Positions 32,200 to 39,382 of a stretch of 49,060 bases of DNA are shown here, one piece after another. The notes under the pieces are model-generated. The model made no database searches. It was not told where the DNA came from and was given only the letters and a program-made list of their open reading frames with translations. Source of the stretch: RHKX01 sp964497825. GTDB taxonomy: Bacteria; Actinomycetota; Thermoleophilia; Solirubrobacterales; 70-9. The position numbers were made by a program, and so were the translations under genes. Every line of letters begins with the position of its first letter. The stretch's first letter is position 1. The stretch covers positions 1-49,060 of the forward strand of contig CAZCFA010000011.1 of NCBI GenBank assembly GCA_964497825.1. The letters are read 5' to 3'.

Positions 32200-32250
32200 G
32201 ATCCGCGGGCCACGCCCCGGGGCGGGCAGCTTCGTCAGCTTCGGTGTCAC
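32200..32250 (-). CDS. nuoF: NuoF N-terminal fragment (17 codons)
   Basis: The frame starts with GTG at 32250, 53 bp after the nuoE stop, and reads VTPKLTKLPAPGRGPRI up to the gap. Its last codon, ATC, ends exactly at 32200, and the main nuoF fragment starts with ATC GAC at 23864. Joining them, with the shared GAT/ATC overlap, gives ...GRGPRIDEPGLASIATY in a single frame and a NuoF of about 444 aa, normal length. This restores the usual nuoE-nuoF neighbourhood. No strong Shine-Dalgarno sequence is seen, so the exact start is uncertain. Confidence 0.7.
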
Positions 32251-32303
32251 GCCGCGAGGCAGCTCAGCCAGCGCCAGCGCCGCCCGCCGCCTCGCGGAGC
32301 AGC

Positions 32304-33098
32304 TCAGCCGCCGTCGCTGCCGGCGACCCGCGGGTCCTCGGGGCCGCCGTCCCCGCCGGCGGCCGGGCGGCCGGCCATCCGCTTGTCGGCGAGCACCTCG
32401 CCGCCGGAGCGCAACGCCGCGATCGCGGCGGCCGCGTCGCCCTCTTCGAGCGGCCCGTAGTAGCGCTCGTCGATCGAGGCCATCGGGGCGAGGTCGCAGG
32501 CGCCGAGGCACTCGAAGCCGCTGACGTAGACGTCGCCGGCCTCGCTCAGGGCGCCGCCGTGGCCGGCGTGCTCGGGATCGGCGCCGGTCGCCTCGCAGAA
32601 CGCCTGCAGCAGCTCGTCGCCGCCGCGCATCCAGCAGGAGATGTTGGTGCAGACGAGGACCCGGTGCTGCCCGGCCGGCTCCATGTGGAAGAGGTCGTAG
32701 AACGAGGCGACCGACTCGAGGTAGGCGGCGGTCACGCCCATCGCCGCGGCGCCCTGGCGGATCCCCTCCGGCGTGCACCAGCCGTAGCGGCGCTGGATCA
32801 GGAACAGGACCGGGATCGAGGCCGAGCGCTTCTCGGGATAGCGCGACATGATCTCCTCGATCTCGGACCGCATGTCGTCGGGAACGTCGGCCTCGTGCGC
32901 CTCTGGCACCTGGACCGCGGCGCCCGCGGCGACGCCGGCGTGCGCCCGCGCCTCCGCCGGCCCGGCACCGCCGGTCGCCGCCGTCAGCTCCTCGCCGCCG
33001 GGGCGATCCGATCCGGCCGGGCTCTGGGAGTCGGGCACGGGCGGCTCGCCCGACCCTCCCCGCGCCTGCTCGCGCTCGCGCTCGTCGCCGGCGGCCAT
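32304..33098 (-). CDS. nuoE: NADH-quinone oxidoreductase subunit E
   Basis: This is the [2Fe-2S] (N1a) thioredoxin-like subunit of the NADH module, 264 aa, about 90 residues longer than typical. The core starts near residue 74 (DDMRSEIEEIMSRYPEKRSA). Cluster ligands are in VCTNISCWMRG and GFECLGACDLAPM (CxxxxC...CxxxC). Both ends are extended. The first 70 residues are Gly/Pro/Ala/Glu-rich and look disordered, and the last 25 are Gly-rich. The start codon abuts the nuoD stop. nuoF follows after 53 bp. Confidence 0.95.
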   Translation of the reverse strand: MAAGDEREREQARGGSGEPPVPDSQSPAGSDRPGGEELTAATGGAGPAEARAHAGVAAGAAVQVPEAHEADVPDDMRSEIEEIMSRYPEKRSASIPVLFLIQRRYGWCTPEGIRQGAAAMGVTAAYLESVASFYDLFHMEPAGQHRVLVCTNISCWMRGGDELLQAFCEATGADPEHAGHGGALSEAGDVYVSGFECLGACDLAPMASIDERYYGPLEEGDAAAAIAALRSGGEVLADKRMAGRPAAGGDGGPEDPRVAGSDGG

Positions 33099-34397
33099 CT
33101 AGCGGTCGATCCCGCCGAGGATCGGGTCGAGCATCGCGAGGTTGGCGATCAGGTCGGCGACGTAGCCGCCGACGCACATGTCCTTCAGCGCCTGCAGGTT
33201 GGTGAACGAGGGGTCGCGCATGTGCACCCGCACCGGCTTCGCCGAGCCGTCGGCGACGACGAAGCAGCCGAGCTCCCCGCGCGGCCCCTCGATCGGGAAG
33301 TAGGCCTCGCCCGGCGGGACCCGGAAGCCCTCGGTAACGAGCTTGAAGTGGTGGATCAGCGCCTCCATCGAGGTCGCGAGCTCGTGCCGCGGCGGCAGCG
33401 CGACCTTGCGGTCGTCGGCGATCCACGGCCCCTCGGGCAGCCCCTCGATCGCCTGCTCGACGATCTTCACTGACTCCGCCACCTCGACGAGGCGGACGCG
33501 GTAGCGGTCGTAGTTGTCGCCGACGGTGCCGATCGGAACGTTGAAGTCGAAGTCGCCGTAGGGCAGGTAGTCGCCGACCTTGCGCAGGTCCCAGGGCTCG
33601 CCGGCGGCGCGCAGCAGCGGCCCGGTCACGCCGAGCTCCAGCAGCCGCTCGCGGGGCACGACGCCGACGTTGCGCGTCCGCTGTAGGAAGATCTCGTTCC
33701 GGTCGAGCAGCGCGAGGTACTCGTCGATCCGGCTCGGCATGTCGGCGCAGAACTCGCGCACGCGGTTGGCGAAGCCGACCGGGATGTCCTCGATCACGCC
33801 GCCGACCTGGAAGTAGCGGGTGTGCATCCGCTGGCCCGAGGACATCTCGAACAGGTCGAGGACCTTGTCGCGCTCGCGGAAGCAGTACCAGAACATCGAG
33901 ATCGCGCCGAGGTCGAGCGCCGTCGTCCCGAGCCAGACCAGGTGCGAGTGGATCCGGTTCAGCTCGAGGTGGAGGATCCGCAGGTAGGCGGCGCGCGACG
34001 GCACCTCGAGCTCGAGCAGCCGCTCGGTGGCGCCGCAGAACGCCTCCATGTTGAAGTAGTAGGAGAGGTAGTCCATCCGCTCGACGAACGGGATCACCTT
34101 CCAGTAGCTCTTCTGCTCGGCCGACTTCTCGATCCCGGTGTGGACGTAGCCCATCACCGGCTTCAGGTCGCGCACGACCTCGCCCTCGAGCGAGACCAAA
34201 AGCCGCAGCACCCCGTGCGTCGCCGGGTGGTGCGGCCCCATGTTGATCGTGAACAGCTCCTCCTCGCGCTCGAGCGCCGTGCGCTCGATCGGCGAGGTGC
34301 CGATCACCTGCGCCTCGGTGCGGCCGATCGCGTCGCGCCCGAGCTGCTCGGGCCTGCGGATCGTGTCGGCCTCGCGCGGGCTCCGCGTCGTCGCCAT
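33099..34397 (-). CDS. nuoD: NADH-quinone oxidoreductase subunit D
   Basis: This 49-kDa-type subunit, 432 aa, forms the quinone pocket with NuoB. Signatures are INMGPHHPATHGVLRLLVSL with the quinone-site His, MGYVHTGIEKSAEQKSYWK, LELNRIHSHLVWLGTTALDL, and the C-terminal DPILGGIDR. An N-terminal extension of about 45 residues precedes the core. GGAG lies six bases before the ATG, and the start overlaps the nuoC stop (TGATG). It directly precedes nuoE. Confidence 0.97.
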   Translation of the reverse strand: MATTRSPREADTIRRPEQLGRDAIGRTEAQVIGTSPIERTALEREEELFTINMGPHHPATHGVLRLLVSLEGEVVRDLKPVMGYVHTGIEKSAEQKSYWKVIPFVERMDYLSYYFNMEAFCGATERLLELEVPSRAAYLRILHLELNRIHSHLVWLGTTALDLGAISMFWYCFRERDKVLDLFEMSSGQRMHTRYFQVGGVIEDIPVGFANRVREFCADMPSRIDEYLALLDRNEIFLQRTRNVGVVPRERLLELGVTGPLLRAAGEPWDLRKVGDYLPYGDFDFNVPIGTVGDNYDRYRVRLVEVAESVKIVEQAIEGLPEGPWIADDRKVALPPRHELATSMEALIHHFKLVTEGFRVPPGEAYFPIEGPRGELGCFVVADGSAKPVRVHMRDPSFTNLQALKDMCVGGYVADLIANLAMLDPILGGIDR

Positions 34398-34927
34398 CAG
34401 CGGCTCCAGCCGGGCACCGCGGCCTCGGTGTTGGTGAAGATGACGGGGTCGCCGCCGACCGGGAAGTCGCGCCGCTGCGGCCAGCCGACGTAGTCCTCGG
34501 GCATCAGGATCCGCCGCAGGTCGGGGTGGCCGCGGAAGCGGATGCCGAAGAAGTCGTAGACCTCGCGCTCGGGGAACTCGGCGCCGCCGAACAGCTCGCA
34601 GACCGAGTCGAGCTCGGGCAGCTCGCCGGGCCCGGGGTCGTCGAGCAGCGCCTTGACCCGCAGCCGCTCGACCCGGGGCATGTTGAGCAGCTCGTAGTGG
34701 ACGGCGAAGCGCGGCTCGCCCGGCAGGTAGTCGGCGCCGTGCAGGCTGGCGAGAAACCGGTACTCGTGCCCGGGCGCGTCCTTGAGGTGGGCGATCACCT
34801 CGCGGACGCGATCGGGGTCGATCAGCAGCGCCGGCTGCTCGTGCTCGAACGAGGTGCCGACGACGGCGCCGTCGTGGCGCTCGTTGATCTCCTGGGCGAT
34901 CAGCTCGAGCCCGGGCGCGTCAGGCAT
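34397..34927 (-). CDS. nuoC: NADH-quinone oxidoreductase subunit C
   Basis: This is the 30-kDa-type peripheral-arm subunit, 176 aa. The family signature EREVYDFFGIRFRGHPDLRR appears near residue 130, followed by ILMPEDYVGWPQRRDFPVGG. The ATG at 34927 starts just before the first domain (PDAPGLELIAQEINERHDG) and overlaps the nuoB 3' end by 8 nt. Longer in-frame upstream sequence is a nuoB shadow. It is not fused to nuoD. Confidence 0.95.
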   Translation of the reverse strand: MPDAPGLELIAQEINERHDGAVVGTSFEHEQPALLIDPDRVREVIAHLKDAPGHEYRFLASLHGADYLPGEPRFAVHYELLNMPRVERLRVKALLDDPGPGELPELDSVCELFGGAEFPEREVYDFFGIRFRGHPDLRRILMPEDYVGWPQRRDFPVGGDPVIFTNTEAAVPGWSR

Positions 34928-35738
34928 CGCGGCCCACGTCGGTCTTGGGGACGTCCTGGGAGTCGGGGCCCGGCGGATCGCGATCCTCGGCATCGGGGTG
35001 GTAGTAGGCGTCGGCGGACTCGTGGCCGCTGTACTCGGGCTCGGGGATCCGCGCCGCGATCTCCGACGGGGTCTCGTTGCGGACCGACTCCGCGTAGCCG
35101 CCATCGCCGGCGACCATGCCGGCGGCGGGGGCGCCGCCGGTGCGCTCGATCGGCAGCGGCCCCGCCTGCCAGCGCCGCTGTCCCTCCTCGGTGCCGTGGG
35201 CGGCGTAGCGTTCGCGCCAGCCCAGGTCGGGGCGCTCGAAGACCTTGCGCTGCAGCTTCAGGATGCCGTAGATCAGCGCCTCCGGCCGCGGCGGGCAGCC
35301 GGGGATGTGGATGTCGACCGGCAGGAACTTGTCGGCGCCCTGGACGATCGCGTAGTTGGCGAACATGCCGCCCGAGGAGGAGCAGGCCCCCATCGAGAGC
35401 ACCCACTTCGGCTCCAGCATCTGGTCATAGATGCGGCGGATCACCGGCACCATCTTGATCGCGACCCGGCCCGAGAGGATCAGCATGTCGGCCTGGCGCG
35501 GCGAGGCACGGAACACCTCGGCCCCGAACCGCGACGTGTCATAGCGGGCCGAGACCATCGACATCATCTCGATCGCGCAGCAGGCGAGCCCGAAGGTGGC
35601 CGGGAACAGCGAGTTGCCGCGGGCCCAGTTCTGCGCCCGTTCGAGCGTCGTCGTCAGCACCCGCGACTCGACGTACTCATCGAGATCGCGGCCCTCGAGG
35701 TCGCCGCGCAGCATCTCGCGCGCCTTCATCTGCCGCAC
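34920..35738 (-). CDS. nuoB: NADH-quinone oxidoreductase subunit B
   Basis: This PSST subunit holds terminal cluster N2, about 272 aa. Ligands are the adjacent Cys pair in GLACCAIEMM, Cys in SMGACSSSGG and Cys in HIPGCPPRPEALIYG. The core ends near LGWRERYAAHG. About 90 further residues (acidic, Pro-rich, ending in DVPKTDVGRDA) form an unusual C-terminal tail. The start is ambiguous: GTG 35738 has GGAG nine bases upstream, ATG 35729 is three codons further in, and a TTG at 35810 would overlap nuoA. Confidence 0.95.
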   Translation of the reverse strand: MRQMKAREMLRGDLEGRDLDEYVESRVLTTTLERAQNWARGNSLFPATFGLACCAIEMMSMVSARYDTSRFGAEVFRASPRQADMLILSGRVAIKMVPVIRRIYDQMLEPKWVLSMGACSSSGGMFANYAIVQGADKFLPVDIHIPGCPPRPEALIYGILKLQRKVFERPDLGWRERYAAHGTEEGQRRWQAGPLPIERTGGAPAAGMVAGDGGYAESVRNETPSEIAARIPEPEYSGHESADAYYHPDAEDRDPPGPDSQDVPKTDVGRDA

Positions 35739-35800
35739 CCGCAGCTGCTCCGGCGAGCGCGGCTGGTCGAGCGGGCTCAGGTCACGGAGCTTGGTCCGCT

Positions 35801-36160
35801 CTACCTCCAATTGAGCGCTCCCCGCCGCCACACGTAGATGAACCCGACGAGCAGGATCGAGACGAAGAGGATGATCTCGGCCAGCACGAAGACGCTGTCG
35901 GACCCCTTCAGCAGGACCCCGACCGGGTAGAGGAAGACGACCTCGATGTCGAACAGGATGAACAGCATCGCGACCATGTAGAAGCTGATGCCGAAGCGGA
36001 ACGTGCGCGTCACCTCGCTCGGCAGGCCGCACTCGTAGGGCTCGCTCTTGACCCGGCTCGGACGGCTCGGGCCGAGGAACTTGTTGAGCACGGTGAAGGC
36101 GCCGCCGACGATCGCGCCGAGGGCGACGAAGACGATCACCGGTAGATAGCTCTCGAGCAC
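35801..36160 (-). CDS. nuoA: NADH-quinone oxidoreductase subunit A
   Basis: This is a three-helix membrane subunit, 119 aa, normal length. Signatures are KSEPYECGLPSEVTRTFRFG, whose Cys lies in the loop lining the quinone entrance, FYMVAMLFILFDIEVVFLYP, and a C-terminal YVWRRGALNWR. The GTG at 36160 has AAGGATC upstream. It is first in the nuoA-F operon. A leader of about 35-40 nt follows a TATAAG box at 36200-36205. Confidence 0.96.
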   Translation of the reverse strand: MLESYLPVIVFVALGAIVGGAFTVLNKFLGPSRPSRVKSEPYECGLPSEVTRTFRFGISFYMVAMLFILFDIEVVFLYPVGVLLKGSDSVFVLAEIILFVSILLVGFIYVWRRGALNWR

Positions 36161-36199
36161 GTCTGATCCTTCTGGTTGCGGCTGGCCTCGAACTTGGAA

Positions 36200-36205
36200 C
36201 TTATA
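36200..36205 (-). promoter_or_regulatory. Candidate -10 of the nuoA operon
   Basis: TATAAG on the minus strand lies 40 bp before the nuoA GTG. It sits in a short AT-richer patch of a GC-rich region. Unlike nuoJ and nuoG, nuoA then has a leader and a ribosome site (AAGGATC). Confidence 0.5.
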
Positions 36206-36250
36206 CCCCCGGCGCGCCCGACCCGACCCCGGCCGCCGCCGCCTCCCTGC

Positions 36251-36256
36251 TATAGA
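36251..36256 (+). promoter_or_regulatory. Candidate leaderless -10 for the 144-aa membrane protein
   Basis: TATAGA ends exactly 7 nt before the GTG at 36264. No Shine-Dalgarno sequence lies between. It is divergent from the nuoA promoter. Confidence 0.45.
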
Positions 36257-36263
36257 CCGCGCG

Positions 36264-36698
36264 GTGCTGAGCGTCCATCTGATCGTCGGGATCACCGTCC
36301 TTGTGACCAACCTCGCGGCCGGGCTGTGGGGCGGTTGGTGCTGGCAGCGGCGCCGGCCCTCGGTCGGGTTCTGGTACCTGCTGCGGGTCGCCCAGGTCGC
36401 CGTCGTCGTCCAGGTGGCGCTCGGCGGCGCGCTGCTGCTCGACGGCCGCGAGTCCTCCGACGGCCTCCACTACCTCTACGGCGTGCTGCCGATCGTGGTC
36501 ACGCTGCTCGCCGAGGGGGCGCGCGTGGTCGCCGCCGAGCACGAGACCGAGGGCCTCGACTTCGAGTCGCTGCCGCCCGATCGCCAGCGCCTCGTCGCGC
36601 TGGCGATCACCCGCCGCGAGACCGGGATCATGGCCGTCTCCGCGCTCGTCATCTTCGGCCTGGCGCTGCGCGCCTACTTCACCAGCCCGCTCGGCTGA
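36264..36698 (+). CDS. Four-helix membrane protein, unrecognised
   Basis: This 144-aa protein has four hydrophobic segments (about residues 3-23, 42-62, 70-87, 118-140). Possible ligand or structural residues are His5, His69 in DGLHYLYG and His93 in AEHETEG. The helix layout loosely recalls small heme-associated or DUF-type membrane proteins near respiratory genes, but I do not recognise the family. It is divergent from nuoA and convergent with the flavin reductase, so it stands alone. Confidence 0.7.
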   Translation: MLSVHLIVGITVLVTNLAAGLWGGWCWQRRRPSVGFWYLLRVAQVAVVVQVALGGALLLDGRESSDGLHYLYGVLPIVVTLLAEGARVVAAEHETEGLDFESLPPDRQRLVALAITRRETGIMAVSALVIFGLALRAYFTSPLG

Positions 36699-36717
36699 GA
36701 GGGGACGACCCGAGCGC

Positions 36718-37224
36718 TCAGGCCAGCGGCCGGTAGGCGCCCGCGTGGAAGACCAGCGGGTCGCCGTCGCGCTCGGCGACGTCGACGACCTCGCCGGTGA
36801 CGATCACGTGGTCGCCGCCGGAGATCACGTCGCCGAGCTCGCAGCCGATCCAGACGATCGCCGCGTCGAGCAGCGGCGCGCCCGCCCGCTCGCTCCAGCC
36901 GACGCCGAGCCACTTCGCATCGACCGGCGCCTTGCTCGCGAACCGCAGCGCCAGCTCGGCATCGCCGGCGCCGAGCACGTTGATCCCGAACCTGCCCGCC
37001 CGCTCGACCGCGCGCAGGGTCCGCGAGCCGCGATCGAGGCAGGCGAGCATCAGCTCCGGCTCGAGCGAGAGCGAGCTGACGGCGTTGGCCGCGAGCCCGG
37101 CGGGACCGGCGTCGGTGAGCGCGGTGACGACCGTGACCCCGGTCGGGAACCGGCCCATCGCGGCGCGGAAGGTGCCGCCCCGCGTCGGCGCGTCATCATC
37201 GCTGGTGCGGTCGGGCGCGGCCAT
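36718..37224 (-). CDS. Flavin reductase-like (split-barrel FMN-binding) protein
   Basis: This 168-aa protein has the HpaC/RutF-type flavin reductase domain. Motifs are AAMGRFPTGVTVVTALTDAG, GLAANAVSSLSLEPELMLAC and FGINVLGAGDAELALRFASK. Such enzymes reduce FMN or FAD with NAD(P)H and pass it to a monooxygenase. No partner oxygenase is adjacent. The ATG at 37224 is followed by a short hydrophilic lead. The start is 27 bp from the divergent cytochrome c gene, and TACTTA eight bases upstream suggests a leaderless message. Confidence 0.9.
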   Translation of the reverse strand: MAAPDRTSDDDAPTRGGTFRAAMGRFPTGVTVVTALTDAGPAGLAANAVSSLSLEPELMLACLDRGSRTLRAVERAGRFGINVLGAGDAELALRFASKAPVDAKWLGVGWSERAGAPLLDAAIVWIGCELGDVISGGDHVIVTGEVVDVAERDGDPLVFHAGAYRPLA

Positions 37225-37232
37225 CGGTGCGC

Positions 37233-37242
37233 TAAGTATGAT
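37233..37242. promoter_or_regulatory. Overlapping divergent -10s, flavin reductase and cytochrome c
   Basis: The minus strand has TACTTA (37233-37238) eight bases before the flavin reductase ATG. The plus strand has TATGAT (37237-37242) nine bases before the cytochrome GTG. They overlap by 2 bp in a 27-bp intergenic spacer. Confidence 0.5.
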
Positions 37243-37251
37243 GCCGCCCGC

Positions 37252-37725
37252 GTGCGCACCCTCAGCGTCATCATCCCGGCCGCGCTCGCGGCGATCGCGC
37301 TCGGCGCCTGCGGCAGCGAGAGCGTCTCGGCCCCGACCGGCGATGCCGTCGCCGATCAGGGTGGCGAGATCTTCGCGACCCACTGCGGCGGCTGCCACAC
37401 CCTGAGCGCCGCCGGCACGGAGGGCTCCGGCCTGCGCACGCTGCGCGTTCAGGGCCCCAACTTCGACCAGCGCAGCGAGAAGTTCGACGACGTCATGTTC
37501 GCGCTCCACAACGGCGGCTTCTCCGGCGCGATCATGCCGCAGAACATCGTCGTCGGCGATCAGGCCACCGCGGTCGCGCGGTTCCTCTCCGAGAACGCCG
37601 GCGCCGACGTCGAGGAGTCGCCGCGGCCCGCGGCCGGCTCTGGCGGCTCCGGCTCCTCGGAGGGAAGCCAGATCCCCGGTGATCCCACCGGCGGGTCCGG
37701 CAGCGACGAGAACGTCGGCGACTAG
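37252..37725 (+). CDS. Lipoprotein c-type cytochrome
   Basis: This 157-aa protein is exported and lipid-anchored. A signal peptide ends in the lipobox LGAC (about residues 16-19). The heme-binding CGGCH is near residue 46 in IFATHCGGCHTLSAAG, and a likely axial Met is in GAIMPQNIV. A Gly/Ser-rich acidic tail follows. It is a class I monoheme cytochrome, probably a membrane-tethered electron carrier to a terminal oxidase, fitting the ctaA gene in this window. The GTG start places the signal peptide correctly. serS follows 11 bp downstream. Confidence 0.9.
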   Translation: MRTLSVIIPAALAAIALGACGSESVSAPTGDAVADQGGEIFATHCGGCHTLSAAGTEGSGLRTLRVQGPNFDQRSEKFDDVMFALHNGGFSGAIMPQNIVVGDQATAVARFLSENAGADVEESPRPAAGSGGSGSSEGSQIPGDPTGGSGSDENVGD

Positions 37726-37736
37726 GACCGCCGGCC

Positions 37737-39002
37737 CTGCTCGACCTGCGCCGCATCCGTGAGGACCCGGCGCCCACCCGGGCCGCGCTCGAGCGCGTCG
37801 GGGCGGCCGCGGACCTCGACCGGTTGCTCGAGCTCGACGGCCGCCGCCGCGAGCTGCTGCCGCGGGTCGAGGCCCTGCGGGCCGAGCGCAACGAGGTCTC
37901 CGACGCGATCGGGGCCGCGAAGCGCGAGGGAGCTGATCCCGCCGCGGCGATCGAGCGGATGCGCGAGGTCGGCGGCCGGATCAAGGCGCTCGAGGCCGAG
38001 CTCGAGGCGCTGGTCGGCGAGCGCGATCAGCTCGCCGCCCGGATCCCGAACCCGCCCGACCCCGATGCTCCCGATGGCGCCGGCGACGCCGACGCCGTCG
38101 TCCTTCGCGAGGTCGGCGAGCGCCCGCGGTTCGGATTCGAGCCGCGCGACCACCTCGACCTCGGCCGCGCCCTCGGCCTGATCGAGACCGAGAAGGCGGC
38201 CGCCGCCTCCGGATCCCGTTTCGCCTACCTGCTCGGCGGGCTCGTGCTCGTCGAGCTGGCGCTGATCCGCTACGCGGTCGCGATCGTCGCCGAGCAGGGC
38301 TTCGAGCCGGTGATCCCGCCGGTGCTGGTGCGCGAGCAGGCGTTGTTCGGCACCGGCTTCTTCCCCGGCGAGCGCGAGATGATCTACGAGGTCGAGCGCG
38401 ACGAGCTGTTCCTGGTCGGCACCTCCGAGGTCGCGCTCGCCGCGCTTCACGCCGACGAGATCCTCGAGGCCGGCGATCTGCCGCGCCGTTACGCCGGCAT
38501 CTCCAGCTGCTTCCGCCGCGAGGCCGGCGCCGCCGGCAAGGACACGCGCGGGATCTTCCGCGTCCACCAGTTCGACAAGGTCGAGATGTTCTCGTTCGTC
38601 GAGCCCGCCGCGGCGGCGGCCGAGCACGAGCGCCTGCTGGCGATCGAGGAGCGGATCCTGAGCGGGCTCGAGATCCCCTACCGGGTCGTCGACATACCGG
38701 TCGGCGACCTCGGCGCCTCGGCCGCCCGCAAGTTCGACTGCGAGGCCTGGATCCCGAGCCAGAACCGCTACCGCGAGCTGACCTCGACATCGAACACGAC
38801 CGACTACCAGGCCCGGCGGCTCGGCTGCCGCTACCGGCCCGGGCCTGGCGCGGCGCCGGAGCCGGTCAACACGCTCAACGGCACCGCCACCGCCGTCGGC
38901 CGGACGCTGCTGGCGATCATCGAGAACCATCAGCGCGAGGACGGCACGATCGCCGTTCCGGCGGCCCTGGTCGAGCACGGCGCCCCCGCGGTCCTGAGCT
39001 GA
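37737..39002 (+). CDS. serS: Seryl-tRNA synthetase (probable CTG start)
   Basis: This class II synthetase charges tRNA-Ser, about 421 aa. The N-terminal coiled-coil arm (about residues 30-100) and class II motifs are clear: SSCFRREAGAAGKDTRGIFR (motif 2), VEMFSFV, and the motif 3 region NTLNGTATAVGRTLLAIIEN. The family N-terminus is normally MLDLRRIRED. Here LLDLRRIREDP begins with CTG at 37737, and no ATG, GTG or TTG exists in frame from the upstream stop (37680) until TTG 37824, which would delete the first arm helix. AGGA lies nine bases before the CTG. Confidence 0.93.
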   Translation: MLDLRRIREDPAPTRAALERVGAAADLDRLLELDGRRRELLPRVEALRAERNEVSDAIGAAKREGADPAAAIERMREVGGRIKALEAELEALVGERDQLAARIPNPPDPDAPDGAGDADAVVLREVGERPRFGFEPRDHLDLGRALGLIETEKAAAASGSRFAYLLGGLVLVELALIRYAVAIVAEQGFEPVIPPVLVREQALFGTGFFPGEREMIYEVERDELFLVGTSEVALAALHADEILEAGDLPRRYAGISSCFRREAGAAGKDTRGIFRVHQFDKVEMFSFVEPAAAAAEHERLLAIEERILSGLEIPYRVVDIPVGDLGASAARKFDCEAWIPSQNRYRELTSTSNTTDYQARRLGCRYRPGPGAAPEPVNTLNGTATAVGRTLLAIIENHQREDGTIAVPAALVEHGAPAVLS

Positions 39003-39382
39003 CGGCGCCGGGTCGGCGGCCCGGCGCGGACTCGGCGCTCGGACCAGGCCGTCCCCGGGTCGCGGGCCGGCGCCGGCGCCGCGCCGGCTCCGGATCGAGG
39101 CAGGACCGGGCGGCGGTGTGCCGTTCCCACACCGCCACCACGAATCCTCTCCTGGTCAGGAGCTTGGCGTACGCCCGGGGGGCGACCCCGGAGCACAAGA
39201 TCTCGCCTCGGGTCCGGGCCGCGGCGCGCGGCCCGCGGGCGAGGGCAGCGGCGCTATCTCGATCTCGGTTCCCTCGGCCATCGGCCAATACCTCTATCCA
39301 CGCTGCGTCGCGCCGGGACCGGGCCGTCCGCGCGCGGACGCCGACGCGGTCGAACGCACCCGAGCAGAATACTGCCTCGGTC
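39003..39382. other. Intergenic, 380 bp, hairpins only
   Basis: There is no convincing gene or tRNA. GGCGGTGTG and CACACCGCC (39112-39136) form a perfect 9-bp stem with a 7-nt loop, CTCCTG-GT-CAGGAG lies soon after, and GGGG-GGCGA-CCCC follows. These may terminate serS transcription, although no T run is present. A minus-strand frame (about 39100-39440) is open but has no start signal or recognisable domain. Confidence 0.5.

Noticed and set aside
23861..32203. The shared GAT at both nuoF break points as a target-site duplication of a mobile element
   Set aside because: Both breaks are 100-N scaffold gaps and the contig carries no transposase or integrase. Three bases can match by chance.
39003..39382. 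A tRNA or small gene downstream of serS
   Set aside because: Hairpins are present, but no cloverleaf with the T-loop GTTCRA and D-loop motifs could be assembled, and the open frames have no start signals.
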